From Asterella californica (taxonomy: Eukaryota > Streptophyta > Marchantiopsida > Marchantiales > Aytoniaceae): DNA of 64,000 bases. The stretch is taken from NCBI GenBank assembly GCA_036924285.1, contig JAYKYS010000006.1, positions 31,408,001 through 31,472,000 on the forward strand, written 5' to 3'. Numbering within the stretch: the stretch's first letter is position 1; each line of letters starts with the position of its first letter. Below are positions 43,545-54,620 of this stretch, one piece after another. The position numbers and the translations under genes are program-made. The notes beneath the pieces were generated by a model. That model was not told the origin of the DNA, did no database searches, and saw only the letters and a program-made list of their open reading frames with translations.

Positions 43545-44643
43545 GGTCAAGCTTTCAGTCAAATCAAAATTCTCGGACTTGCCTGGGCCTCGGATTCCGG
43601 CGAAACGAACGCTGTGCGATTGCGGTAGAACAGCAAGCTGTTCCTGTAAGGCGAGGCGCATTCTTACAGATGTCAGGTGGAGTTCGTAATAGTCATGACA
43701 GGATTGGATTAGGTGGAGTTGACTATCAGGAATAGGTGCAAATTCGAAGTAAGTGTGAAGGTCCTGGTAGGAATAGCAGATATATACTTCGCGGAGTCTA
43801 ATTGCTTGGAGTTTTCATTGGGGACATCCCCAAGGCCCGCTTCGAGACCCCAACCTTAGTGTTGTCCTCAAGTCCAGTTTTCTGGACAATAATAAGACGG
43901 AAACTTAAATTTGGAGATATGTCCTGAGAAAATTGAATGTTGAAGAGGATATGTGGCTTATGCTCCTGAGCAAACGGTTAAATCCTTTTCATCGAGGTGT
44001 ATATACCTCAAGCATTGCTTAAGTAAGTTACGCTCCCGGCCACATCAGTGCTTCTCGCATATTCTCTGTAGAAGTTTTAGATTGCCCCGACTGAGAGGTG
44101 TCATCATGTTCAACCCTTGCGGCTGTTAGACCGTCAGGATGCAACACCATGGTTGATTATCACCTCCCGATGCGCCCTTGTGAGTAGTAACCGGAAATCT
44201 AGATAGACATCAGATCCTCACGTACTTAGGCATCACCGATCGGTTCTGGTTCTTTGCTTGCCTGCTCTCCTGAGATCCTGTTAGTAGAATTACTTGACTT
44301 TTACTCGCTGAAACTTAGCTCTGTTTGTCAAGCTCTGGTGGTTTTCAGTGGGATATTCATTCGGCTCACTTCGCAGTTGCTTGATGACAAAAAATTCGAT
44401 CAGTTGCTAACCTGCAAAGCATAGCAAAGCGTGGCCAGATGTTATGGCTGATATTAGTCGAAAACATAAGAGACACAAAGTAGACGATTCTCCTTTGGTC
44501 ATGAATGACATGCATCCCTTTATAGACGAGGTTGACCTTCAGTACAACTGAATGTACTATCCTTATAGGCAGTAGTCGGCAGAAAGGTGAGGAAGAAAGA
44601 ATGAAACCATTCGCAGTTCTCTTCTGGAGATAATCGGTCAAGC

Positions 44644-45786
44644 ATGAGTTTGATCGAACAAATTCGTTGTTCGTTTTTCTGTGAGGTCCTGAAGGTGGCC
44701 AGTGCTGCGGAGACGAAAGTGAGAGATTTGCACGACGAAGTGAAGGAGAAGAGTGAGCTCATCAGCGTGCTGCAGGAGACAGTTGGGTCTGCACTCGCTC
44801 TCTCTCATAACTGATTCTTTGGAAAAACATTACCTAGTAGCATACAATCGGTATTACAAGTTTTCTTCAGCAGCTTTTGCACTGCGTCCAGTGATAGTCA
44901 AGCCATCAAAATCTTCTCAGATCTGACAAGGCAGAGGCTCTCTCTGCAGTTTGAGGATCCACCTCGTCAGACCTTTTGAGGATTTGGAGCAAACTCTTTG
45001 AGAACAGAACTGTTACTCTAGAAGTATGTCTGACTAGTGAACTGGTTTGTCATGAGGATTCCTACAGAAGTTAATGCTCTTAGCATTAGACACTTCTTGA
45101 TCGGTGGTGGGTGGTGTGTACTGCTGGAACCACCGGACAAGCTTTTGTGAAATTTCTAAGGTGGAGTAGACATTCTTAAAGGCTAAATTGGTACTGGGGC
45201 TCCTCGGATGAGTTTCAGGTGAGTAACATGCGGGAGAAGAAACCCAAACCGAAGAGCTTGTCAAACACAAGTGTACAGTCTTCTTCCTCACCGAGAAGGA
45301 AGACACTTTCTGCTGCTGCCAGGTCTCATGAATCCAGCAAATGTAACGGAGACGTTGAAGCACAAGTTCCCCAATGCTGTATTGAAACGTTGACAGATAA
45401 GGTGTTGGACGTGAAGAGAAAGAAGAGCAATGTCATCCTAAAGAACGACAGTGGTGCTAAACCGAGTGCTACTCCAACTCAACCAGAGATTGGACCTTGG
45501 AGAATGGAAACAGAGAAATCACCAGGCATATGGGACAGGGAAACCGTAGGAAAACTTGAGGAGAATGTAAAACTCACCAAGGAAGTGGAGATACTGAATC
45601 GAAGAATATAAACAAGTGCTGGCTACGAGCGAGTACCAAAGAGGCAGCGCTCAGGCTACCATAACCCACTTGACGGAGGAAGTAAAGCGGTATCGAAAGA
45701 CTCTGTCAATGCTCGAAGAAAGTAAGAAGGAAGTGGGCAAGAAGAAACTCAAATCTCCTCGTCGCAGAAGGACTGGCACAAAGTAA
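44644..45786 (+). pseudogene. Coiled-coil protein gene, probably frameshifted
   Basis: A first segment (ATG 44644 to ~44785) encodes VASAAETKVRDLHDEVKEK and LISVLQETVG, a heptad-rich helix. A second begins after TTTCAG at 45219: Lys/Ser-rich, then KLEENVKLTKEVEILN, with stop at 45609. In the +1 frame the coiled coil continues from 45598 (IEEYKQVLATSEYQ, ITHLTEEVKRYRKTLSMLEE) to a basic end (KSPRRRRTGTK) and stop at 45784-45786. One extra base near 45597 accounts for the break. The family is not recognised; a structural or microtubule-associated role would be a guess. The intron between the segments is inferred. If the extra base is an assembly error the gene could be intact. Confidence 0.5.
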
Positions 45787-47274
45787 GCCTTAATGACCTC
45801 CCCTCCCCCTCTTCTTGTAAACAGAATAAGACATTCTCCATTTTGCAGTCAGAAGAAAGCACTAAGATCTTTCTATTCCCTCCTCGTCTAAGTTTTTGTA
45901 AAGGACATAAATGACAAGTTACATTGCTCCCATGGACTGTGACTGCAAGGGAGTGAGTAGCTTCAGAATGATCTTCATGACAGGACTGAGATGGTTTTCT
46001 TACTATGTTACGGCACTGTATGGCCCAGGAGTGGGAAACAACATTTAGCGCAATTGGTAATCAAAGTGTGCAAATGCGATAAGACACCCGTGCAATCCCA
46101 TCCTAATGGGATTGCCAATTGAGCATATTACTTGCAAATCACTCTTCCATTTGGTGCCATAAGATGGTGTGTACTTAAGTATCACACTACTGCCAGCGAG
46201 ACATATACAGAAGACACTTCAACTGTGCAAGAAAGGGCACCAGGCTAGTGATTCATGTCATGCTTTTGATGTCTACAACTCGATGCAGCAATTAAATTGG
46301 CCGCATCGAGTTCCCAAAGGAGAAAATATTTAACTTGCTAGCACAAAGGTGCCTCATTCGTGTAGAACATGTTGTAATCCTAGTTAAGAATCTCAAGTTC
46401 AAGCGAAATTATACAACACCGGAAAATCAAACTAAGTGCTTATCATTAAATGGATAGTCCTTCCAACTCTCACACTTTGATGATTTGACTCGTCTCTCTC
46501 TTTCTCTGATACATACTTGTCTGTTCTTTTGGCGATTTGGAGTCTCTTACGAAATCATCTTCTTCCAGCTTTCTTCCAAAGGATGCAAGAGATAAACGAA
46601 ACGGTCTGGACTCTTGTTCAAGGTGGAATATGACATATATCAAGAGAGATCTACACACTATAGTTTCCTATTTACATTCCGTACACTGATCATCCTAAGC
46701 ATCCAATCCGCTTGATAACAGTCTAGTATTTGTTCCTGCTTTCCCTTTGGGTTGCGGAAAAGGCCTCCTCCTGAAATTTCCCAGCCTCGAAGGGACCTGA
46801 GCGATGTCGAACAAATAAACCAAGTCTAGTACATGTACATAACTGGGACTTTGGTACACACAGCTTAGATCTTCAAAGCACAACTCGACAGCCAGTCCAT
46901 CATGCAAGCGCATGCCAATGGACAACCCTACAGGACCCCTCTGGACAACGGGAATAGGGTCGTCAAGACGCCATTGACTTGTACCGTGGCCTGAGCACTT
47001 CATTAAGGAGAAAACCAGGTCAGTAAAGGTAGTTTTACTCTGTTCCCTTTAGTATCAGTGTGAAAATTGAACATAGTTCTGGCAAAGCTCCTTGGTTCTA
47101 TTCCGAATTTTATATTTGAGTTATTAACCTTCTATCGCCAGAAGATATTTCGAGAGTGGGAAAACCCCGATTACCTGCAATGGCAGATACGGCGGGACAG
47201 GGTATTTGCAAGAAGACTGGAAGCGTCTACATGAGGCTATCCACAGGGGCGGGTTAAACCGCTGACTGAATCAA
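45787..47274. other. Intergenic stretch with two fold-backs
   Basis: Two clear inverted repeats: 46048-46062 with 46110-46124 (GCGCAATTGGTAATC, 13 of 15), enclosing the perfect CAATCCCAT/ATGGGATTG at 46093-46114; and AACTCGATGC/GCATCGAGTT at 46277-46312. A minus-strand open frame at 46695-47003 (MKCSGHGTSQWRLDD...) has no recognisable domain and is poorly supported as a gene. Confidence 0.4.
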
Positions 47275-48794
47275 TCACAAATGCTTTTGACTGCGTGGGT
47301 AGACGATCATGGGACATCCCTTGGCCGGCGCAGGCATGGGCCACTGTCTGATTCCTTCTTGAGCATCGACCAAAGTCCAGCTGCACGAAAGAGAAAAGCA
47401 CAAGAAGGAAAGTAAATCATTTAGTTGCACTCGAAGAGTCGTAGATGTTGTGCTCATCAATCGTTAACTATTTGGTAGTACATTCTTAGTCTAGCTCCAG
47501 TACTTGGCTAGCTGGTAGAAGATCATTATAATTAGTTTTACAAAGTCTGCCGAGTAGCTTTAGCTTGCTAACAGCACCTTACGCACGGAGATCCAGAAGA
47601 AGGAGGCTGGCAGTGCATGCACTACAACAACAACTTGATCATAAATCTCAGCACCGACGACTTACGTACCTTCGAGTTGTGACGAAATGATGTAAGAAGA
47701 CGAGAATTTCCAGTCGGCTGAATTAGATGCCGGGGCACAGCCGTGGCCCATTTCCATATGGTACGTAAGTGTGAGGACGCATTGGATCCTGGCAGCGTAC
47801 GTACATACGTGCATGTAAGAAGCAGATGATGGGTTTCAGTTGCTGCTTAATCAATTGGTCGATGATAAGTTTTAATCACGGTCATGGACTCCTCCTACAT
47901 TAGTGTTGTCCGTGGAGATGGCATTAACTATTCTTGGTCCTTAGGGAGGATACGTAGTACGTGAGCTGTGAGCCCTCAGCAGAAAAGATTAAAGAGTAGC
48001 ACCTTGAATCTGGACGGATTGAATGTAGCAGGATCTGGATGGAGCTGAGGGTCCATCATGAAGACCAACACCAAATCCTTAGCAGCTCTTCTTGGTACCG
48101 CAGAAGCTGGTGCACGCATTCTCATGGTTTCTTGGACTACCTGCCGTGTGTATGGAAGAGGACGTACCAAGCAACATACATGTAAGAATGAGTGAGACAC
48201 ACAAATATGATGTACTAGGTAAAAAGAATCTTTTGAGGTTTAAAGGCAGAGATATGAATCTGATTCAGATGTATTTTTTACTGCAAGTGTAGAGATCCAT
48301 CGAAAGATTAGTGAGCACCCTCCAAGTAGACTGCATCTTCCTCGTGTCTTCATACTTCAGCAGAACTCTTCCTTCCAGCTTCAGTTGCTGAGCTATTTCA
48401 TCCTGTTCCTCCTGTTCATTTGCCACAAGACATGAGGCGCTTATTTATCAGGGGCCGCATGAGATCTAGACGAGAACACAACACTTCGTTCAGCCCCTGG
48501 CCCCTGGGATTTGGTGTGATATGCCCATTCAAGGATTTACCTGTCAGCGCAGAGTATGCATGCATTCATAATTTTAACATCATAACTTTATGTTAGTGAT
48601 GATGACAAGCTCTGCATGCAGCTGGCTATATAGGTAGAAGAAGAGCAGTGAACCAAAGTGGACGTCCGGTGGATGCCGGAGTAGAAGAAAAGAGAAGAGA
48701 AGAGACCACGTTTCTTCTGCTCATGATAGATAGATATGTTCACCTGAACTTCCTCCAGGGCCTTTGGATGTTCTGCCAGCAGTCTCAAAGTGCT
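47275..48794 (-). pseudogene. Cytochrome P450, C-terminal half in five exons
   Basis: Exons in minus sense: 48744-48794 (STLRLLAEHPKALEEVQ), 48319-48411 (EEQDEIAQQLKLEGRVLL to MQSTWR), 48003-48140 (VVQETMRMRAPA, the K-helix E-x-x-R, to FNPSRFK), 47670-47788 (DPMRPHTYVPYGNGPRLCPG, heme loop), 47275-47380 (WTLVDAQEGIRQWPMPAPAKG, stop). All junctions have GT-AG ends with matching phases 0,0,0,2. Defects: TAA within the heme exon (CPGI-stop-FSRLEIL), Phe-to-Tyr in the heme motif, and ~15-20 residues missing before MDPQLHPDPATF. The exons before the I-helix are absent on this strand; they match what is present at 41653-43156. Bases 48795-49360 hold nothing I can assign. Confidence 0.88.
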
Positions 48795-49580
48795 CTAACA
48801 AAGGCATAACATTACCACCGCCATGGCTCCACAAAATCCTCCCAACCACCACCGTTAGTTACATAACAAGTTCTGCAGAACCTGCACCATTTTGAAAGCG
48901 GAGCGCGTCGGTCCTACCGAATTACCATCGAGAAACGCGCAAATATTCCCTCTGTGGAATATGCTCGAACCCAATGCGCTCCCGCACCTTCGCTCTGCCA
49001 CCGGCAAGTCACCCAGAAACCGGCTGCAGACTCCACAGATTTTTCTCCTTACCAACCAATTGCAAACCTAACCTAGCCTAGCCTAGCCCAAGCCTGGACA
49101 AAGTTTTGACAAACCGTCCTTTGTAGCCCCTCTCGACTCCCCGCAGTGAGAAACCTATTCCAGCCAAATCTACTTTACAAAAACACGTCTTGGCACGTTA
49201 CACCTGATTTGGCTCTTGACCTCGTTCTTATCAACTGCCTGCGTGGTCCTACGTGCTTGTTTCCTCGTACGGACTCCAAATGGGCGACCAAATAGACTTC
49301 CAAATGTCCTGAGACTGTGGCCTGGCAAAATAGAAAGTTTCCTCCTCTAATATGCACATGTTAATTTGCTTCTCCAACTCAGAGAGCCAGATTTATAGCA
49401 CAAGAAGATTGTGTCACGCTTCTCGGCGATCCTACAGCCGTCCTATTCTTTCTGTCGGGAATGTTTGTCGTTCGGGGGATGTTCATCCTCGAACTTATGT
49501 GTTCAGACATTTGCGTGCTCTGAAGGTACGCAATGTGATTCCCAACTGGAGAGACTGTCGACTGCATGTGTGAGGTACCG

Positions 49581-49590
49581 GTATATATAC
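49581..49590 (+). promoter_or_regulatory. TATA box, upstream copy
   Basis: GTATATATAC in the first duplicated unit, 257 bases before the equivalent end of the second box. If used it would give a longer leader through the second unit. Confidence 0.5.
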
Positions 49591-49846
49591 CTTACACTTC
49601 CTAGAAAGCTGGAGGAGTATCATTCACTCGTAATTTGCTTCTCCAACTCAGAGAGCCAGATTTATAGCACAAGAAGATTGTGTCACGGTTCGGCGACCCT
49701 ACAGCCGTCCTCTTCTCTCTGTCGGGAATGTTTATCGTTCGGGGGACGTTCATCCTCGAACTTACGTGTTCAGACATTTGCGTGCTCTGAAGGTACGCAA
49801 TGTGATTCCGAACTGGAGAGACTGTCGACTGCATGTGTGAGGTACC

Positions 49847-49858
49847 GGTATATATACC
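49847..49858 (+). promoter_or_regulatory. TATA box, proximal copy
   Basis: GGTATATATACC, ~145 bases upstream of the GDSL ATG at 50002, the better placed core promoter. The box is self-complementary and flanked by GGTACC. Confidence 0.65.
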
Positions 49859-50001
49859 CTCCACTTCCCAGTCATTCACTCGTAATGTGAGAGAAACAGT
49901 AAACTCAGACGAATTCACAGGGAGTGTCATTCGGTCCTCGTTCACCGCGGTGATCGGAAGAGCACGAGAACGTGGATTCGTCCTCTCTTAGTTCCATAAT
50001 C

Positions 50002-51045
50002 ATGCGAACCTTTCTGTGTTTCTGTTTACTAAGTCTGTGTCTGAACGTTGTATCAGTTTTTGTTGCGGTTGCATCTCAAAGCAAAGCCGAGGTGCCGCGC
50101 CCGTTTTTCGTGTTCGGAGATTCTTATGCGGATACGGGAAATACTCCAGACACGAGTTCCGGCTGGCGCGTCCCCTACGGTATTTCATGGCCAGGGTCTC
50201 CATCCGGGCGCTTCTCTGATGGATGCGTCAAGACGGACATTCTGGTTTCTGCTCTAGGGGTTCCATCTCCAACTACATACGCCAAACTTTCCCTGAACAA
50301 CACAATATCCGGAAGCATCAACTTCGCAGTAGGAGGTAGTGGAGTGACATACGCATATGGAGCTCCGAACCTCGAAACTCAGGTTGGATGGTTTACCGGG
50401 TTGGTAAATGCAGGGCTCTTTAGCCAAGAAGCTCTGAATAGAGCGATCGCTTTCGTGTCCGTGGTCGGAAACGACTACGCTGCGTACAATGGCTCGACAC
50501 TGGAAGGGTACTTGGATCTCACTCATGAAGTACCACTCCAGATCGACCTGAATCTGCGAACTCTCTACTCTTTGGGTGTCAGAAACTTCATGGTGTCTTC
50601 TGTGGCGCCGCTTGCGTGTTTGCCGTCGAGAACATTTCCCTACGGATACGCAGAGTGCGAAAAGAATGCTTCGGTGGACCTAGTGATCGGATCTCACAAC
50701 CACTTCTTAGAGACCAGATTGGAGAACATTACGAGAAATCTCAAGGATTCAAACATCCTGTACTTGCAGCAGACCAAAGCAATGAACTATGTTTTGGTTC
50801 ACCTATCAGAGTACGGTCTCACTGAAGGTCTCAAGCCCTGCTGCGTAGGCCTGTGCAGCTGGGTGGACGAAAGCGGGAACCCACTCTACACAGCTTGTGA
50901 TACGCCAGACGAGTATTTCTTTTGGGATAACGTTCATCCCACGCAAGCAGGCTGGAAAGCTGTGGTAGATCTGTACACAAAACATACTCATTTCACCACA
51001 TTCTCTCCATCTCTCAGACACTGGGTGGACGATCTCTCTCCGTAA
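50002..51045 (+). CDS. Secreted GDSL-type esterase/lipase (SGNH hydrolase)
   Basis: 347 residues in one exon. An in-frame GTG occurs at 49972, but ATG 50002 gives a clean signal peptide (MRTFLCFCLLSLCLNVVSVF...AVA), so this start is chosen. Block I is FVFGDSYADTGN with the nucleophile Ser; SGRFSDG follows; block III is VVGNDYAAY with oxyanion Asn; block V is DNVHPTQ with catalytic Asp and His. N-glycosylation motifs such as NNT and NGS are present, and Cys residues near CCVGLC suggest an extracellular fold. Such enzymes hydrolyse acyl esters in the wall or cuticle; the substrate is unknown. No defects seen; likely functional. Confidence 0.95.
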   Translation: MRTFLCFCLLSLCLNVVSVFVAVASQSKAEVPRPFFVFGDSYADTGNTPDTSSGWRVPYGISWPGSPSGRFSDGCVKTDILVSALGVPSPTTYAKLSLNNTISGSINFAVGGSGVTYAYGAPNLETQVGWFTGLVNAGLFSQEALNRAIAFVSVVGNDYAAYNGSTLEGYLDLTHEVPLQIDLNLRTLYSLGVRNFMVSSVAPLACLPSRTFPYGYAECEKNASVDLVIGSHNHFLETRLENITRNLKDSNILYLQQTKAMNYVLVHLSEYGLTEGLKPCCVGLCSWVDESGNPLYTACDTPDEYFFWDNVHPTQAGWKAVVDLYTKHTHFTTFSPSLRHWVDDLSP

Positions 51046-51812
51046 ATGAAAGTCAGCTAGGAACGCCCCGATAGAAGGAGATTAGGAGACATTGGCCGAT
51101 CAAACCCCTACTGTAGTTCAGACGTGCATGTCAACGGGAGATTCGGGTCTCATGTCATCAAAAATGACAGACAGAATTCATATCAATCTTAGAAAGTTTC
51201 ATGCGGACGATAACTCCTGAAATTAAAGCTACCGCGTTTACGAGTCTTCTGTATATTATATTCACGTGAAAGTGCATATTAATCAATGCTTTTCTTTAAA
51301 ACTGCAAATTTCTCCGAAACCATTTCATCCGATATTGCTTCTGGAAACCCATAATCAATTCAAAATTTGTCGATATCGTTTATCTCATAGTGAGGAGTGT
51401 GTAGTGAGCAGTGTATCGCCATATCGCCATACCGAGGAGTGTCGGAGTCCATGTTTCAGTGTAGAGTAGTGAAAAGAGTGTCGCAGTGCATGTTACGTTC
51501 AACGTAAGCGATGCTTGATTCTGACTGCTAATTGGGCTTTCTCTTCACTGGATCCTCTGAGTAGCACAAATCAGGTACGAACCCTGAACATGAATCACGA
51601 ACTCTGAGTTCAAGGGTATGCCGCCGCATACGCGTACGACATTTCACCGCAAGAATTTCCGCACGCGGACTAACCCTCAGGCCGCATAACCCTTTAGTAC
51701 TTCCCGTCGCTCGTATTAGGTTCGTTTTAGAGAACCGTTTGTCTTTACTGCGGAAACTTTCCTTTTCATGTTTTTGGACGTAACGCTGTTTTGGGATTTT
51801 AATTAGATTTTC

Positions 51813-51860
51813 ATGCATATTTTCCTCTTCGATCTGAAAACAGGAAAGAGGAATATGCAT
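51813..51860. repeat. Hairpin of the second type, isolated
   Basis: ATGCATATT-TT-CCTCTT pairs with AAGAGGAATATGCAT except for a two-base bulge. The sequence resembles hairpin II of the two-hairpin modules (TATTTTCCTCTTCC). Confidence 0.7.
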
Positions 51861-52066
51861 AAATGTAATGTTGTATTCATTGTTTACATATTCGATAAGA
51901 TACATGTACATCATCCCAGATTAAGATATAGTCAAATATGCATCGAAACTCCCCTTTCGGTTCAGAGAAGGAAAAAGACAAGCTATTAGAACAACAGTTA
52001 AAATTCACTAAATCATTAGTTCTAAGATTGCTTTATAGCCTCTTTTGGCTATATTAATAGATTTAA

Positions 52067-52138
52067 TTTAGGTATGTGACATAATTTAGGTATCGCAGAT
52101 TATTTAGGTATGTGACATAATTTAGGTATCACTAGTTT
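52067..52138 (+). repeat. Four 18-bp tandem units
   Basis: TTTAGGTATGTGACATAA and TTTAGGTATCGCAGATTA-like units alternate, starting at 52067, 52085, 52103 and 52121. Confidence 0.8.
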
Positions 52139-52358
52139 AGAACGGCTAAGGTTGGATAAGTGCGAACTGGGACTGCGAAGACTGGAATCGGAAGACTGGA
52201 AGAACCGTCTAATTTTTTTTTAAGGTTCTAAGAAGTACACATACAACAAAAGAGGATCATAATCTATAAGCTTAACCCGAAAGGATAACCTCCCGGGAGT
52301 ACAAGTCCAAGAGTGTCAATTTCTTCACATTTATCAATCATAGATAGTTATTTATCTA

Positions 52359-52468
52359 AACGTTAATTTATTATCTAACCTTTCCAAACTGAAGGGTTAG
52401 GTAATAAATTAACGTTAACATATTTTCCTCTTCCATCGAAAGATAGATGAAAGAGGGTGAATAATATG
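52359..52468 (+). repeat. Two-hairpin module, copy 2
   Basis: Hairpin I: AACGTTAATTTATTATCTAACC (two blocks, 52359-52380) pairs with 52395-52416 at 21 of 22 positions, the exception being a T-G pair; loop of 14 bases TTTCCAAACTGAAG. Hairpin II: CATATTTTCCTCTTCCATC (52419-52437) with GATAGATGAAAGAGGG...AATATG to 52468. A degenerate copy in the opposite orientation lies at ~52595-52715. Confidence 0.8.
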
Positions 52469-53368
52469 CACGAATATATCTAAATTTTGAATGTTCTCTA
52501 AGCTCGCGAAGCAACTCTCGAGATTTGTCCTTCGCGCCTGTGACTTGTCTCCTTAATTATTTTGCTTACATGTTTATATAATTATTTCTTGACCAATATA
52601 TATTATTCATCTTCTTCCATCTTCCGATCGAAGAGTGCAGCATGTTCAATTTAATTTAATTCTTTTATCTATTTGGAAAAATGAGTTAGAGAATAAACTA
52701 ATATTTCATTTTATATTTTCAGTTATTCGTAGAAAACTAATCTTATAACTCTGGAAGCGCATCTTCACGCATAAAGTTTATGAATTATTTTTAGGGTTCT
52801 CCGCAACTCTGGACCAAGTAGTAATTATATTCAGACAAAATTTATTTCTTCAAATTAGCTTAATTTCTAATTTATAAATAATATTTAGATCGAAAAACAA
52901 TAATAATTACTCGAAGTAGGATAAATATGCATACAACCTCTTCAAAACAAATAATTCTTTTCTTTAAGGGACAAAGGAACACGAAGCAAATCCAATCAGT
53001 TTTAATAATTTTCACACTATTCCAGCTTCTTTCGCTTCTACAGATACGTAGACTGGGAAAGCAAAAGGGAAAGAGAGAATTTTTTTGTCGTGTTGCGTAT
53101 TTTGTCATATTGGTGGATAGTTAAATGATGACGTGTAAAACCTGAAAATAATTAAATAAAATTATTTTATCCGGATAAAATCTCCAACGCATAGTCTCGC
53201 TTACATTACAAGCGTAACTCTTTGTTTATTCAGTGAGTATGCATGCTCTAATACATCATATGCACTGTTCCAAATAGTAGCGTGCATATCTTTGATGCTA
53301 GAATATATGATATGCACGGTTCTAAATTGTAACGTGAATATTATGTATTCCAGATATATGCATACTTC

Positions 53369-53417
53369 TTAATTTATATCTTAATTTTTTTCTTGGAAAA
53401 ATTAGGTTATAAATTAA
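53369..53417 (-). repeat. Hairpin I-type element, minus orientation
   Basis: 53369-53389 pairs with 53397-53417 at 19 of 21 positions. In minus sense it reads TTAATTTATAACCTAATTTT and then TTCCAAG at the loop, the same signature as the module hairpins. A weaker relative is at ~53920-53960. Confidence 0.7.
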
Positions 53418-54077
53418 AAATTATTAAACCAAAAATGTTTCCAGTCATTGCAAGCAGAGATGTTCATATGAAAAGAAAGTTCAGTTTACGTTTTCTGCTT
53501 ATGGGTTTTGTCATTGCAATAGCCATGTGTTATGGAGTGAACAGTTTTTAAGTTTAAGAATTTAAATTTAGCAATATAAATTTAGATAGCATTGGTCATT
53601 TATTTCTCCTCCTCGAGCATCAGTCGTTACATTTTCCCGAGCGTTTGCATAATGTATTTTTCACTTGCACCAAATTCTCTGAAACTGCTTGTCAACCAAT
53701 TGTTAATGATAATTTTCTGAATTAAATCAACGCTTGTCTTTTTCTTCTCTTCAGCCAGAAGTGCATACTGCATACATATCTATTAGGGGGAGTTACAGTT
53801 AAGGAGGAAAATTCCAAGATGTCTGAGACCAGAAAAGTCGTAAAATAATAAAGGACAACTCTGTATAAGACCGCAAGACATTGAGAGGTGTGAATTTGAA
53901 CTAACAGAATCACTTTTTCACTATTTAATTTCTCCTTTGGAAAGTTAGAATTAATAAATCCACTCTTCAATTTCACATTGTAATAACTCAGAACCAGAAC
54001 GTGCAAAAAATGAGTAAGAAGTAGCCTGCGGCATTTTCCTACGTGCACCTCAAGAGATGCCCACAGAATTTATCCGT

Positions 54078-54201
54078 GGAGGTCTGGCTAAAGTTGTAAC
54101 TTCAGCTCGCGGGGCAAGAATATTAGGGGTGTCAAAGTTAACAACCTTTCTGAAAGATTCTAGATCTACAGGAGGGAGTTACGACTTCAGCCAGACCTTG
54201 G
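54078..54201 (+). mobile_element. MITE-like element with TIRs and 3-bp duplication
   Basis: The element 54081-54198 (118 bp) has terminal inverted repeats AGGTCTGGCTAAAGTTGTAAC and AGGTCTGGCTGAAGTCGTAAC (19 of 21), flanked by TGG on both sides (54078-54080 and 54199-54201). It has no coding capacity. The family is not recognised; a 3-bp duplication fits Harbinger- or CACTA-type mobilisation. Confidence 0.7.
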
Positions 54202-54454
54202 CAAGTGTTTTTTGCTGGCAACTCCGGAAGTACTCACAAGAAAACGCTCGTGGATGTTTTCTTAACGGCTATTCATTCGTTTTACTCATTTTCTTTTTGC
54301 AGTGGAATATCTGCTGCGCTGAGTAATTATCCTAAGTGTCAAAACTGAAAAGAATTCGTGGAAGAGATTGTGGTGTCGAGTCACAAGCGCGACCCAGACT
54401 CAATCACACTTCGATATAAAGTTAACTACTGTGACATTACGGCTCTTTTCTTCT

Positions 54455-54620
54455 TCGCCGTTGTCGAGACGAGAGTTTCCTGAGAAAGACGGAGCCTTCT
54501 ACTTGTGATATGATTGTGACGACGAGGGTGAAAACTACACACAGAATATGGATAGAAGGAAAATAATCCACCATGTTCTCGATCCGGTTAAGATAAAACA
54601 TTCGGTGGACATTCACATAC
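54455..54620 (+). repeat. Dispersed repeat, second copy
   Basis: Matches 16396-16560 in the same orientation, from GTTGTCGAGACGAGAGTTTC to a GTTAAGATAAAACA-like end. Not associated with any ORF. Confidence 0.65.

Larger units (their letters stand above)
49361..49898 (+). repeat. Tandem duplication of the GDSL promoter region
   Basis: Two ~269-bp direct copies (49361-49629 and 49630-49898), both with AATTTGCTTCTCCAACTCAG, CCTACAGCCGTCCT, TTGCGTGCTCTGAAGGTACG and GGTACCGGTATATATACC. They differ at scattered bases and a few short indels. The pair lies immediately upstream of the GDSL gene. Confidence 0.92.

Noticed and set aside
51528..51914. 128-codon minus-strand frame
   Set aside because: Runs through hairpin and AT-rich repeat DNA with no recognisable motif.
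52067..52138. TTTAGG-containing 18-bp repeats as interstitial telomere
   Set aside because: Only the TTTAGG hexamer is shared; the period is 18, not 7.
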